DNA of 36,814 nt from Actinomycetes bacterium (GTDB lineage Bacteria > Actinomycetota > Acidimicrobiia > Spongiisociales > UBA5794): positions 1 to 36,814 of the forward strand of contig JAMBLJ010000164.1 of the NCBI GenBank assembly GCA_023336815.1. Reading direction: 5' to 3'. Positions 10,930 through 19,113 of the stretch are shown here, piece after piece (the stretch's first letter is position 1; each line of letters opens with the position of its first letter). Below the pieces are notes generated by a model. That model did no database searches. It was given only the letters and a program-made list of their open reading frames with translations, and was not told the DNA's origin. A program made the translations under genes and the position numbers.

Positions 10930-12066
10930 ATGGAATCGTCCGACAGAAGCGATGGGCTGGTGCGCGTCATCGAGCGGGCGTCGTCCTTGATCGAGCACGT
11001 AGAGATGCAGTCATTGCTCGAAGACACGATCGACGCCGCCATGGAACTCACGCAGGCTGAGTTCGGTGCGCTCGGCGTGGTGAACGACCACGGCCGAATC
11101 ATCGAGTTTCACCACAGAGGTATGTCGAGCGATGCAACGGAGATGATCGAAGGACCACCCGTTGGTCGTGGGTTGCTCGGAGACATCACACGCCACGGGA
11201 TGGTGGTGCGTACCGACGATGTCAAAGAGCACGCAGGGTTTTCCGGTATGCCGACCGGACATCCAGATATGTCGTCCTTTCTCGGTGTTCCCGTGAAGGT
11301 GCGGGGCAAGACCTTCGGGAATCTGTACGTGACGCGCGAACGATCTGGTTTCGATATGCAAGACGAGATATCGATGAAAGCGATCGCTGCCGCGGCGGGT
11401 GCGGGAATCGATTCGATCCGCATGTCGGATGAGCTCCGCGAGCGAGCCGTCATGGCTGATCGAGATCGTATCGCTCGGGACGTGCACGATTCGATCATCC
11501 AGAACCTCTTCGCCGTCGGACTCGATCTCCAGCTGCGTTCCGATGCAGCAAGAAAAGATCCTGCCCTTCAGGCCGCGCTCGACGGCGCGGCCGTCGCTAT
11601 CGATGCATCGATCTCCGAACTGAGGCGGTTGATCTACGACCTGCACGGCGACCTCCCCAGGAGGGGCAGCCTTGCAGAGGAGATCTCCGACCTCGTCGTG
11701 CGACTTGGCAGTCCCTATGCAGTTCGCCCTGAGCTTCACGTGAAGGGCGAGATACCGGAACTCGACATATCGATGATCGACGATGTTCTCCAGATCGTTC
11801 GTGAGGCTGTATCGAATGCTCTCCGCCATTCAGGGTCCACTTCGATCGATGTTTCGCTTTCAGCCGACGAACGGTCTTTGTTCCTATCCGTCACCGACAA
11901 CGGGCACGGATTCGAAGTTGCCACTGCACCCTGGGGTCTTGGCCTTACGAACATGAGGACGAGGACGAAGCGAGCAGGTGGTGAACTTGGGGTTGTATCC
12001 CATCACGATCTGGGAACAACCGTTGAGGTGAGGCTTCCGGTGCCGGGCGGGCCCGGGTCGGTCTAG
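10930..12066 (+). CDS. GAF-domain sensor histidine kinase (HisKA_3/NarX-DevS type)
   Basis: GAF-like N-terminus; RDRIARDVHDSIIQNLFAVGLDLQ H-box; HATPase VREAVSNALRHSGST...DNGHGFE...GLGLTNMRTR. Confidence 0.9.
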   Translation: MESSDRSDGLVRVIERASSLIEHVEMQSLLEDTIDAAMELTQAEFGALGVVNDHGRIIEFHHRGMSSDATEMIEGPPVGRGLLGDITRHGMVVRTDDVKEHAGFSGMPTGHPDMSSFLGVPVKVRGKTFGNLYVTRERSGFDMQDEISMKAIAAAAGAGIDSIRMSDELRERAVMADRDRIARDVHDSIIQNLFAVGLDLQLRSDAARKDPALQAALDGAAVAIDASISELRRLIYDLHGDLPRRGSLAEEISDLVVRLGSPYAVRPELHVKGEIPELDISMIDDVLQIVREAVSNALRHSGSTSIDVSLSADERSLFLSVTDNGHGFEVATAPWGLGLTNMRTRTKRAGGELGVVSHHDLGTTVEVRLPVPGGPGSV

Positions 12067-13079
12067 CCGCTTTCCGTGAGATAGCTATAGATCTTCTGAA
12101 GGTTCGCGTCTGAGATCGTTACCTCGTCGTACGCCGGCATTCCCTTTGGACCTTCTCTGACATCCTCGTTGAAGCTCCCGAAGGAGCCGATTTCGTCCAT
12201 GAGCGCCGGACCGATGACCGCACCTTGACCGGACAATCCGTGGCACGAGGCACAGGCGTACTCGAAGTACAGCACGCCACCGTCCGTCGCGGCATCTCCG
12301 CTCTCGGTACCGATACCGTCGTCGAGACCGAATCCGATATACGGATACGTCGTGCCCATGTACGCGATGGGCGTTCTGGTATACGAGTGGGGGTCAGTGA
12401 GATGGGTATTGGCAACGGGTGCCCTGACGAAGACGATCACCATTCCGGTAGCGGTGACGATCGCAGCCGTTGCCAGGATCACACTGATCCACATCGACCC
12501 CGCTTCGGTCGATGCTGTGACCGGTTCGGTTGTTTCATCTCGTCCCGCTCTACCGACGCGAACGATGTAGATCGCCGCCAGCGCGATAAAGAACCACACT
12601 CCTGATATCACCAGGATCACGAGCCCTCCGTTCACGAAGGGGATACTCACCCCGGACTGGTTGGTATAGAGTTGCTCGCCACTTGGGCTCACCTCAATGG
12701 TGAAGGTATACGGAGCCACGGGCTCGGCTTCGGGCCCGACGTACACAACCTGCATTTCGCCGTTGTCGTCTGCGCGCTGCTGGTAGAACATCACCGCAGT
12801 TCCGGTCTCGTCCGTGGTGGCTGAAGCCAACTCGACCCGAGCGCTCTCTCCTCCGAGTGCTGCCTGGTAGGTAACAGCAACCTCGGCGCCTTCGACCGGT
12901 TGTCCATCTTGTACCAAGACTGCCTTGATCTCGACGTCCTGGCCGACGGTCACCGTGCCTGGCGCCCCGACTGAGATCTCGATCCCCGCCGCGAGTGCCG
13001 GTTCGATCATGACAGCCACGGCGACGAGGACACAGATTGCGGCCAGGGTGCGGGCCGTTCCCCTTGTGGCGACGGTCAT
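12063..13079 (-). CDS. membrane-anchored monoheme cytochrome c with N-terminal Ig-like domain
   Basis: Signal peptide, Ig-like repeat (VTVGQDVEIKAVLVQDGQPVEGAEVAVTY), two TM helices, single CASCH heme site, GPALMDEIG...GMPAYD (axial Met). Confidence 0.8.
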   Translation of the reverse strand: MTVATRGTARTLAAICVLVAVAVMIEPALAAGIEISVGAPGTVTVGQDVEIKAVLVQDGQPVEGAEVAVTYQAALGGESARVELASATTDETGTAVMFYQQRADDNGEMQVVYVGPEAEPVAPYTFTIEVSPSGEQLYTNQSGVSIPFVNGGLVILVISGVWFFIALAAIYIVRVGRAGRDETTEPVTASTEAGSMWISVILATAAIVTATGMVIVFVRAPVANTHLTDPHSYTRTPIAYMGTTYPYIGFGLDDGIGTESGDAATDGGVLYFEYACASCHGLSGQGAVIGPALMDEIGSFGSFNEDVREGPKGMPAYDEVTISDANLQKIYSYLTESG

Positions 13080-14485
13080 GGCGCACCTCCCTGAGAACGA
13101 TCCGGTTGGCGAGGCGCATCGTGACCAATTGTGTGGCCTTGCGTCACCGACTCTGCAGTGTCCTGATCGGTTGTCGACATGCGCGAGATCGCGAGTTCAT
13201 GCTCCTCCGTCATCTCCCACACAGCGAACATAGGAAAGATCTTGATCGCGACAGTTATGAGCAAGAGGAAGAAGGCGAGGCCCGCAACGAAGATCGACCA
13301 CTCCACGAAGGTCGGCATGTAGCTTGCCGGCTCGTAGGGCATGAGCGGTACCCGCAAGCCGGTTACGACGATGAAGTAACGCTCGAGGAACATGGCCACG
13401 TCAACCAACACCGCAGCGATGACTACACCCGTGATCGTACGTGTTTTCGGTACGAGCATCAGCACGACCGGGCCGAGGAGTCCGCCGATGATGTAGAACC
13501 AGAACATGAAAGCGAAGTCCTCGATGAACAACTGTCGGAAGGCGAACTCTCCCGCTTCCTCGAGTTTGAATCCTTCGGTGAGGTACTCGTTGATGTTGAC
13601 ATACACCATGAAGGCGCCGAAAGCGGCCAGGAGATAGCCGAGGTAGAGGAAGTGCTTCTGGGTGAGGTACTCCTCCCAGTGATAGATCCGTCGAAGGACA
13701 GCCATAACAAGGATCAGTGTCGCTACACCGCTGAAGATGGCCCCGGCAACGAAGAGAACGCCGAAGATGCTGCTGTTCCAACCCGAGCGAAGCGTCATCG
13801 AGAAGATCCACGAAACGACGGTGTGAACCGATACGGCGATCGGGATGATGATCAACATCATGATCGAGATCGCTTTGCCGAGCAGTCGGAGCTGCTTCGG
13901 TGTACCGATCCAGTCGATGGCCAGAGTCTCGTAGATGTATCGCCGAAATCGCCCCACCTTGTCGGACAACCGATCCCTGAAAAGAGCGAGATCGGGGATC
14001 ATCGGTGCGTACAGATAGATGATGCTGGCGGTCAGGTAGGTGGTGATCGCCATGACATCCCACATGATTGGCGACTGCCAGCGGCCGAACAGGTAAACGT
14101 TGAAGATCCGTTCGGGTCGACCCATGTCGATGAGAACGAATGACGCTCCTACCAGGAGGGCGACTGCCGTTATGAACTCGGCGATCCGGGTAACCGGCGC
14201 TCGCCAGCTGGCCTTCGACGCCCTCAGGATCGCTGAGATCAACGTCCCGGCATGGCTGATCCCGATGAAGAACACGAATGCGGTGATGTAGAGCCCCCAC
14301 GAAATGCGATCTCGCATATCCGTGACAACCAATCCGTAGCGCCATTGCTTGGAGTACTGGTACGCACCGTTCCCGACGATCAGGATAAGGAAACTCAACC
14401 AGATCCAGTACCGATACGTCGTGTGCAGTGTCGGCTTGGTCGTCTTGGAGATCAATCGTTCCCGCCAGATCGTCAGCGTGTCCAT
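13076..14485 (-). CDS. NrfD/PsrC-family integral membrane subunit
   Basis: Polytopic; WGLYITAFVFFIGISHAGTLISAILR and IDMGRPERIFNVYLFGRWQSPIMWDVMAITTYL typical of NrfD; overlaps flanking genes. Confidence 0.9.
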   Translation of the reverse strand: MDTLTIWRERLISKTTKPTLHTTYRYWIWLSFLILIVGNGAYQYSKQWRYGLVVTDMRDRISWGLYITAFVFFIGISHAGTLISAILRASKASWRAPVTRIAEFITAVALLVGASFVLIDMGRPERIFNVYLFGRWQSPIMWDVMAITTYLTASIIYLYAPMIPDLALFRDRLSDKVGRFRRYIYETLAIDWIGTPKQLRLLGKAISIMMLIIIPIAVSVHTVVSWIFSMTLRSGWNSSIFGVLFVAGAIFSGVATLILVMAVLRRIYHWEEYLTQKHFLYLGYLLAAFGAFMVYVNINEYLTEGFKLEEAGEFAFRQLFIEDFAFMFWFYIIGGLLGPVVLMLVPKTRTITGVVIAAVLVDVAMFLERYFIVVTGLRVPLMPYEPASYMPTFVEWSIFVAGLAFFLLLITVAIKIFPMFAVWEMTEEHELAISRMSTTDQDTAESVTQGHTIGHDAPRQPDRSQGGAP

Positions 14486-15432
14486 GTCGCTGCTCCTTCG
14501 GCCCGCTCGATCCACGGCCATTCGGTTGGTATGCGGCCTTCGTCTCGAGCGTCGCGACCCACGGATTCGCCGTGCCCTGGCAGGTAGTAGACCCTTGGCT
14601 TCGTGCCGAGGTGCTCTTTCAGCCGGTATGCAGAGTTCTCCGCCATGAGCTTCGATGCCTTCACGATCGTTCGACCATTCGTCGCGATGTCTTCTTCGAG
14701 GTCGCCGTACCAGATCGCATCGTTCGGGCAAGCCTGAACGCAAAACGGCAGCGTGCCGTCTCGCACCATGTCCGGGCAGAAATCACACTTCATCACGGTT
14801 CCACGGCTTGCCGGGACCTGAACGTCGGCGTCGTAGTCCGCGAGTGCAGCTTCGGGCGGTATCGGTGGTGTGCCCCAGTTGAAGAACCGTCGATCGTATG
14901 GACATGCTGCCATACAGATGCGACAGCCGATGCAGCGCTCCTGGTCGATCAAGACCGTCCCCTCGGGAGTGGGGAATGTTGCGCCGACGGGGCACACCTT
15001 CACGCAGGGTGGGTTCTCACATTGCTGGCATGGTGTTGGGATGAACTGTGTCCCGCCTGCGGCAAGTTCTGCCTCGTAGACTTCTATCCATTCCATGGGT
15101 TGTGGGGCGAGATGACCTTCGATGCAGGCAGTTGTGCATTGTGGTGGCGTGCCCTGGCTTTGACATCCATCACAGTTCTTCAGATCGATGATCATCGACC
15201 ACTGCCGGATACGTCCGGACTTCGTGGTGGCCGGGCCGGGATCGGCCGCCTGGACATCCGTCTGGCTGCCCTTCACTACGTCTCGAACGAGCCCATCCAT
15301 GAGCCGAGCGGAGGCCATGAGAGGCACAGCTCCGATCGCTCCGATGCCGAGATACTTGAGCGCATGCCTCCGGTCCACAACGTCGAGGGAGTTGGGTTCC
15401 TGGCTCGCTGGCTTCGCGGGTTTCTTTCTCAC
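14473..15432 (-). CDS. Tat-exported ferredoxin-like subunit with four [4Fe-4S] motifs (PsrB/NrfC/DmsB type)
   Basis: Twin-arginine signal DRRHALKYLGIGAIGAVPLMASA; Cys motifs CDGCQSQGTPPQCTTAC, CQQCENPPCVKVCPVGA, CIGCRICMAACPYD, CDFCPDMVRDGTLPFCVQACP; GTG start inferred. Confidence 0.9.
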   Translation of the reverse strand: MRKKPAKPASQEPNSLDVVDRRHALKYLGIGAIGAVPLMASARLMDGLVRDVVKGSQTDVQAADPGPATTKSGRIRQWSMIIDLKNCDGCQSQGTPPQCTTACIEGHLAPQPMEWIEVYEAELAAGGTQFIPTPCQQCENPPCVKVCPVGATFPTPEGTVLIDQERCIGCRICMAACPYDRRFFNWGTPPIPPEAALADYDADVQVPASRGTVMKCDFCPDMVRDGTLPFCVQACPNDAIWYGDLEEDIATNGRTIVKASKLMAENSAYRLKEHLGTKPRVYYLPGHGESVGRDARDEGRIPTEWPWIERAEGAATWTR

Positions 15433-15530
15433 ATGCCTCTCCTGGTTCCTGTGGCTACGAGTGCCGGACCCTGTGTGCCCGTGGAGATCAGGGGAATTCC
15501 CCACGGGCAGTTGAGGGCGATCGCACGGGA

Positions 15531-17225
15531 CTAGCCGAGGTTGATCTGGATCCATCCCTGGTTGGAGGACTGTGCGTGGGTGTCGTCCTCCCAACCGTCC
15601 GGTCCGAAGTCCGGATCCCAGTACGCGATTGCGAGCATGGTCGATTCACCGACCGTGAACTGTGCATCTTGCTCGTCGTCGGTCTGGAGCGGACGGGACG
15701 TCTCGAAGTACCAGGTACCAGCCGAGTCATCGGTCGGGTTGGAGTGTGACCACACGCCGAGCAAGCTGTTCTCAGCACCGGCGCCGTTGTCGTCCTCGCG
15801 TGTCTCGGCGTCTGTCGCCCACTCGTCGTCGTAGTTGCAGACTGAGTCGTTGCCCGGATCCTTGCCATCACCTGGTGGATTCACGGATCCACCGGACTCC
15901 GCACCCGCTGCACATTCGAGTTCCCAGTGCCAGATATCGACCATGCCAGCTGAAACCTCACCCTCCACATCGTCAGCGCCCATGTGGGGGCCGCCGGTGT
16001 CGACAGGGAACATCAAGCCGAGCGCAGCCGAGAGTTTCGCGTCGTCGGGATTCCAGTTGTAGTCGTCAACGACGGTGAGCATCGCATAGAGGTTCTGGTC
16101 GTCGTGGGCCACCTTGATTGTGATGTCTCTGTTGTCGATCGGTTCTCCGGCCTCAGCGACGATCGGCTCGAGTGTTGTCGCCAACCCGGGCACACCTGCC
16201 CAATCTGATGGGTTTCCGTCGACGGTGATCGCCGCGACAGGTGCGTCAACTGAGCGTGACATGGCTTCTTCGGCTGGGGTTGAGATCAAGTTGACCTCGA
16301 TCCATTCCTGGTTGGCGGACTGCACGTGTGTGTCGTCTTCCCATCCGTCTGGCCCGAAATCGGGGTCCCAGTACGCGATGGCAAGCAGCGTCGGCTCACC
16401 AACGGTGAACTGTGCATCCTGCTCGTCACCTGTCTGGAGGGGTCGGGACATCTCGAACGACCAGATTCCCTGCGCATCTTCGGTGGGTGTGGAATGTGAC
16501 CACACGCCGAGCAGGCTGTTCTCGCCCGTTGCCGTGTTGTCGTCCTCGCGGGTCTCAGCGTCAGTTGCCCACTCGTCATCGAAGTTGCAGTTGGCGTCGT
16601 TGCCCGGATCCTTGCCGTCACCAGCGGGACCAACGGCTCCGCCTGTCTCGGTGCCCGCTGCGCACTCGAGTTCCCAGTGCCAGATGTCGACCATACCGGT
16701 TGAGACTTCGCCTTCTTCGTCGTCGGCGCCCATGTGTGGGCCGCCGGTATCGACGGGGAACAACATCGCAAAGGCGGCCGAGAGCTTCGCATCGTCTGCG
16801 TTCCAGTTGTAGTCATCTTCAACAGTCACGAGCGCGTAGACGTTCTCTTCGTCGTGCGCCATCTTGACGGTGATGTCCCGGTTGTCGATCGGTTCGCCAG
16901 CTTCGGCTTCGATCGGCTCGAGAGTGGTTGCCAGTCCCGGGACCAATGCCCAGTCCGAAGAGTCGCCATCGATGGTGATCGCGGCCGCTGGAGCGTCCAG
17001 AGTGCGTCCGAGGTCCTCTTCCTCTGGTTCCTCTGCCGGCGCCTCCGTTGCGGGCGGTGCCTCCGTTGCAGGGGGCGCTTCGGTAGTTGTTGACCCCAGC
17101 GTCGTTGATGTGGTCGTGATCGCTGCTGCCGTAGTCGTCGTGTCTTCATCGCTAGAACTGGTACACGCTGCAGCTACGAGCGATAGAACGAATACAACCA
17201 CGAGCCATCTGCTCTTGGTCCGCAT
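15531..17225 (-). CDS. lipoprotein with two tandem ethylbenzene-dehydrogenase gamma/DMS-dehydrogenase gamma-like heme-binding domains
   Basis: Lipobox LVAAAC, Thr/Pro/Glu-rich linker, two near-identical about 240-aa domains with MVDIWHWELECAAG and SRPLQTxDEQDAQFTVGE...LAIAYWDPDFGPDGWEDDTH as in the EB_dh family. Confidence 0.65.
   Translation of the reverse strand: MRTKSRWLVVVFVLSLVAAACTSSSDEDTTTTAAAITTTSTTLGSTTTEAPPATEAPPATEAPAEEPEEEDLGRTLDAPAAAITIDGDSSDWALVPGLATTLEPIEAEAGEPIDNRDITVKMAHDEENVYALVTVEDDYNWNADDAKLSAAFAMLFPVDTGGPHMGADDEEGEVSTGMVDIWHWELECAAGTETGGAVGPAGDGKDPGNDANCNFDDEWATDAETREDDNTATGENSLLGVWSHSTPTEDAQGIWSFEMSRPLQTGDEQDAQFTVGEPTLLAIAYWDPDFGPDGWEDDTHVQSANQEWIEVNLISTPAEEAMSRSVDAPVAAITVDGNPSDWAGVPGLATTLEPIVAEAGEPIDNRDITIKVAHDDQNLYAMLTVVDDYNWNPDDAKLSAALGLMFPVDTGGPHMGADDVEGEVSAGMVDIWHWELECAAGAESGGSVNPPGDGKDPGNDSVCNYDDEWATDAETREDDNGAGAENSLLGVWSHSNPTDDSAGTWYFETSRPLQTDDEQDAQFTVGESTMLAIAYWDPDFGPDGWEDDTHAQSSNQGWIQINLG
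15541..16970. repeat. intragenic tandem duplication, 750-bp period (250 codons)
   Basis: e.g. gtacgcgat at 15621 vs 16371, and catgtg(g/t)gggccgccggt at 15981 vs 16731: identical 750-bp offset, no indel seen between the anchor points. Confidence 0.9.
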
Positions 17226-17529
17226 GTCATTGTCCTCCTGGTCAGTCCGCCACGATTGTCGTGCGGTTTGTGTCATGGGGACAACGTACGACAGATGCCG
17301 GATCGCCAGCAGTGGCGTGGGTACCGTTATCGAAGTCCTTCGGATCGTGCGACGTGACCCTTTCGGCCATCGCAAACGGTGCCGATTGGCCCTGGCGGTC
17401 GGAGCGAGCACGATCGAGAGTGCGTGAGGGGCTGTGGCTTGCGGGTGCGGCAATTCGATCCGCATCCCGGGGTCTTCTCAGTGCTGTCAGAGTGAGGTGG
17501 AGAACTGCGATCGTGGGCTGTGCCAGCCG

Positions 17530-18291
17530 CTACGAGGCTGAATCGGCGACCTTGGGGATCATCAGGTACTGGAACGTAATGCATGCCGGTTCCTCGTCCT
17601 CGCAGTAGTAGGAATCGAACTGGAGCAGCACGTCGCGGTCCTCGCCGGTCCGGATAACGTACGTGTTTGGTTTCACACTTATGACGTGTCTGATGAACGA
17701 GTACTTGTACCAGCCGCCGATCTCCGGATTCTCTGGCTCATCCTCGTCTTCCCCTCCGAGTACATCGACGGCGAACGTGGCGAATTCTGGCGCCACCGCA
17801 TCAGTCAGGAGTACCTCGCCGAGATCGATCGCACCCCCTGGACCCGATGCGTTGGTCACGCCAGAGTTCGTGAGCAGGTTGGTCCGTTGGAGAGCGATGT
17901 CCCACGCTGGATCGGCAAAATCGCCGTGGACGACATCTCCCGTGTCGAAGTCGAACAGAATCCAGTCCTCCTTGCTTCGGGCATCAACGGTGTAGCGGAT
18001 CGGTTCGACCACGGGCTCCGCCAGACCGGCGGAGGGGAGATCGCTTTGGGGGCTATCTGCTTCGGCCATTGGAGGTTCGTCATCCGGTGACGCTTCGATG
18101 CTCGATCCTGCTGCGACGTCCGAGGGTCCAGAGGTGGCGTTGACGGTTGGCGCGAATCCCGCCGGCTTCGGCTGAGAGGTTCCCCATGCGTACATGCCTA
18201 CAGCGCCCAGTACCACCAGGGCAGGGATCCCGAGGAACCAGGTTCTCTTGTACTGCCACCATCGACGTTGTACATCTTCGATCCGTCTCAT
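17530..18291 (-). CDS. HmuY-like putative heme-binding protein, N-terminally membrane anchored
   Basis: N-terminal TM (TWFLGIPALVVLGAVGMYAWG); HmuY-type core DWILFDFDTGDVV...DPAWDIALQRTNLLTNSGVTNASGPGGA. Confidence 0.6.
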   Translation of the reverse strand: MRRIEDVQRRWWQYKRTWFLGIPALVVLGAVGMYAWGTSQPKPAGFAPTVNATSGPSDVAAGSSIEASPDDEPPMAEADSPQSDLPSAGLAEPVVEPIRYTVDARSKEDWILFDFDTGDVVHGDFADPAWDIALQRTNLLTNSGVTNASGPGGAIDLGEVLLTDAVAPEFATFAVDVLGGEDEDEPENPEIGGWYKYSFIRHVISVKPNTYVIRTGEDRDVLLQFDSYYCEDEEPACITFQYLMIPKVADSAS

Positions 18292-18480
18292 TACTGAGTT
18301 CCTTAGTACGGTATTCTGGAAATATACCACCGCTGTCCATCTGTGACTAGCGAAGACCGCCGATGTCGGTGCGTCCGGATCCTTGCCAGCGTCGCATGCG
18401 TGGCAGGTTCACGTCTGTAGCGCGCCATCACCGGACGACGAATGAGAGCCGAAGAGGGGGTGCTACAAACCTCAGGGGTG

Positions 18481-19113
18481 TCAGGTGATCAAGCCGAGCC
18501 TCATTGCAACGGCAACTGCCTCGGAGCGTCGTTGCACCCCGAGAGATGCATAGATACCGCGCAGTTTCGTCTTCGTTGTGGCTCCGCTGATGGATAGTGC
18601 TGTCGCTATCGCGGCGTTATCAGCTCCGTCGGCTAGGAGCTGCAGCATCTGAATCTGCTCGACTGTCATATCGCCGACGGGACCAACGGGATCGATTCCG
18701 ACCATCCTCGAGACGAGGGGACCGCTCACTTCTGCCTGAAAGTAGTTCTTGCCACGTGCCACGGTTTCGATTGCAGTCACCAACTCGTCCTGGCCGACAC
18801 TCTTGAGAACGTACCCTGATGCTCCAAGTTCGATCGCTCTGCTGACGTAGACAGGATCACCGTACATGCTCAGCATGAGCACGCCGACTTGTATTCCGAG
18901 TTCGGTGATGCGGGCCAGGATCTCGAGACCCGTCATGTTCGGCATTCGGACATCGAGCAACACGACGTCAACCTCGCTGGTTTCGAGTAGCTGTATCAGG
19001 GCGGGACCGTCTTCGGCCTGGCCCACGATCTCGATGTGCTCTGCTGACGCGAGAATGAGGTCGAGCCCTTCACGGATGATCCTGTGGTCATCAGCGATTG
19101 CGATCCTGATCAT
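18481..19113 (-). CDS. NarL/LuxR-type response regulator
   Basis: REC IRIAIADDHRIIREGL...VDVVLLDVRMPNMTGLE; divergent C-terminal HTH DNAAIATALSISGATTKTKLRGIYASLGVQRRSEAVAVA. Confidence 0.88.
   Translation of the reverse strand: MIRIAIADDHRIIREGLDLILASAEHIEIVGQAEDGPALIQLLETSEVDVVLLDVRMPNMTGLEILARITELGIQVGVLMLSMYGDPVYVSRAIELGASGYVLKSVGQDELVTAIETVARGKNYFQAEVSGPLVSRMVGIDPVGPVGDMTVEQIQMLQLLADGADNAAIATALSISGATTKTKLRGIYASLGVQRRSEAVAVAMRLGLIT

Noticed and set aside
13037-14143. 368-aa plus-strand ORF opposite the nrfD-like gene
   Set aside because: Highly charged, low-information translation antisense to a well-supported NrfD; typical shadow ORF of GC-rich DNA.
14428-15534. 368-aa plus-strand ORF opposite the Fe-S subunit
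   Set aside because: Antisense to four conserved cluster motifs; no recognisable domain.
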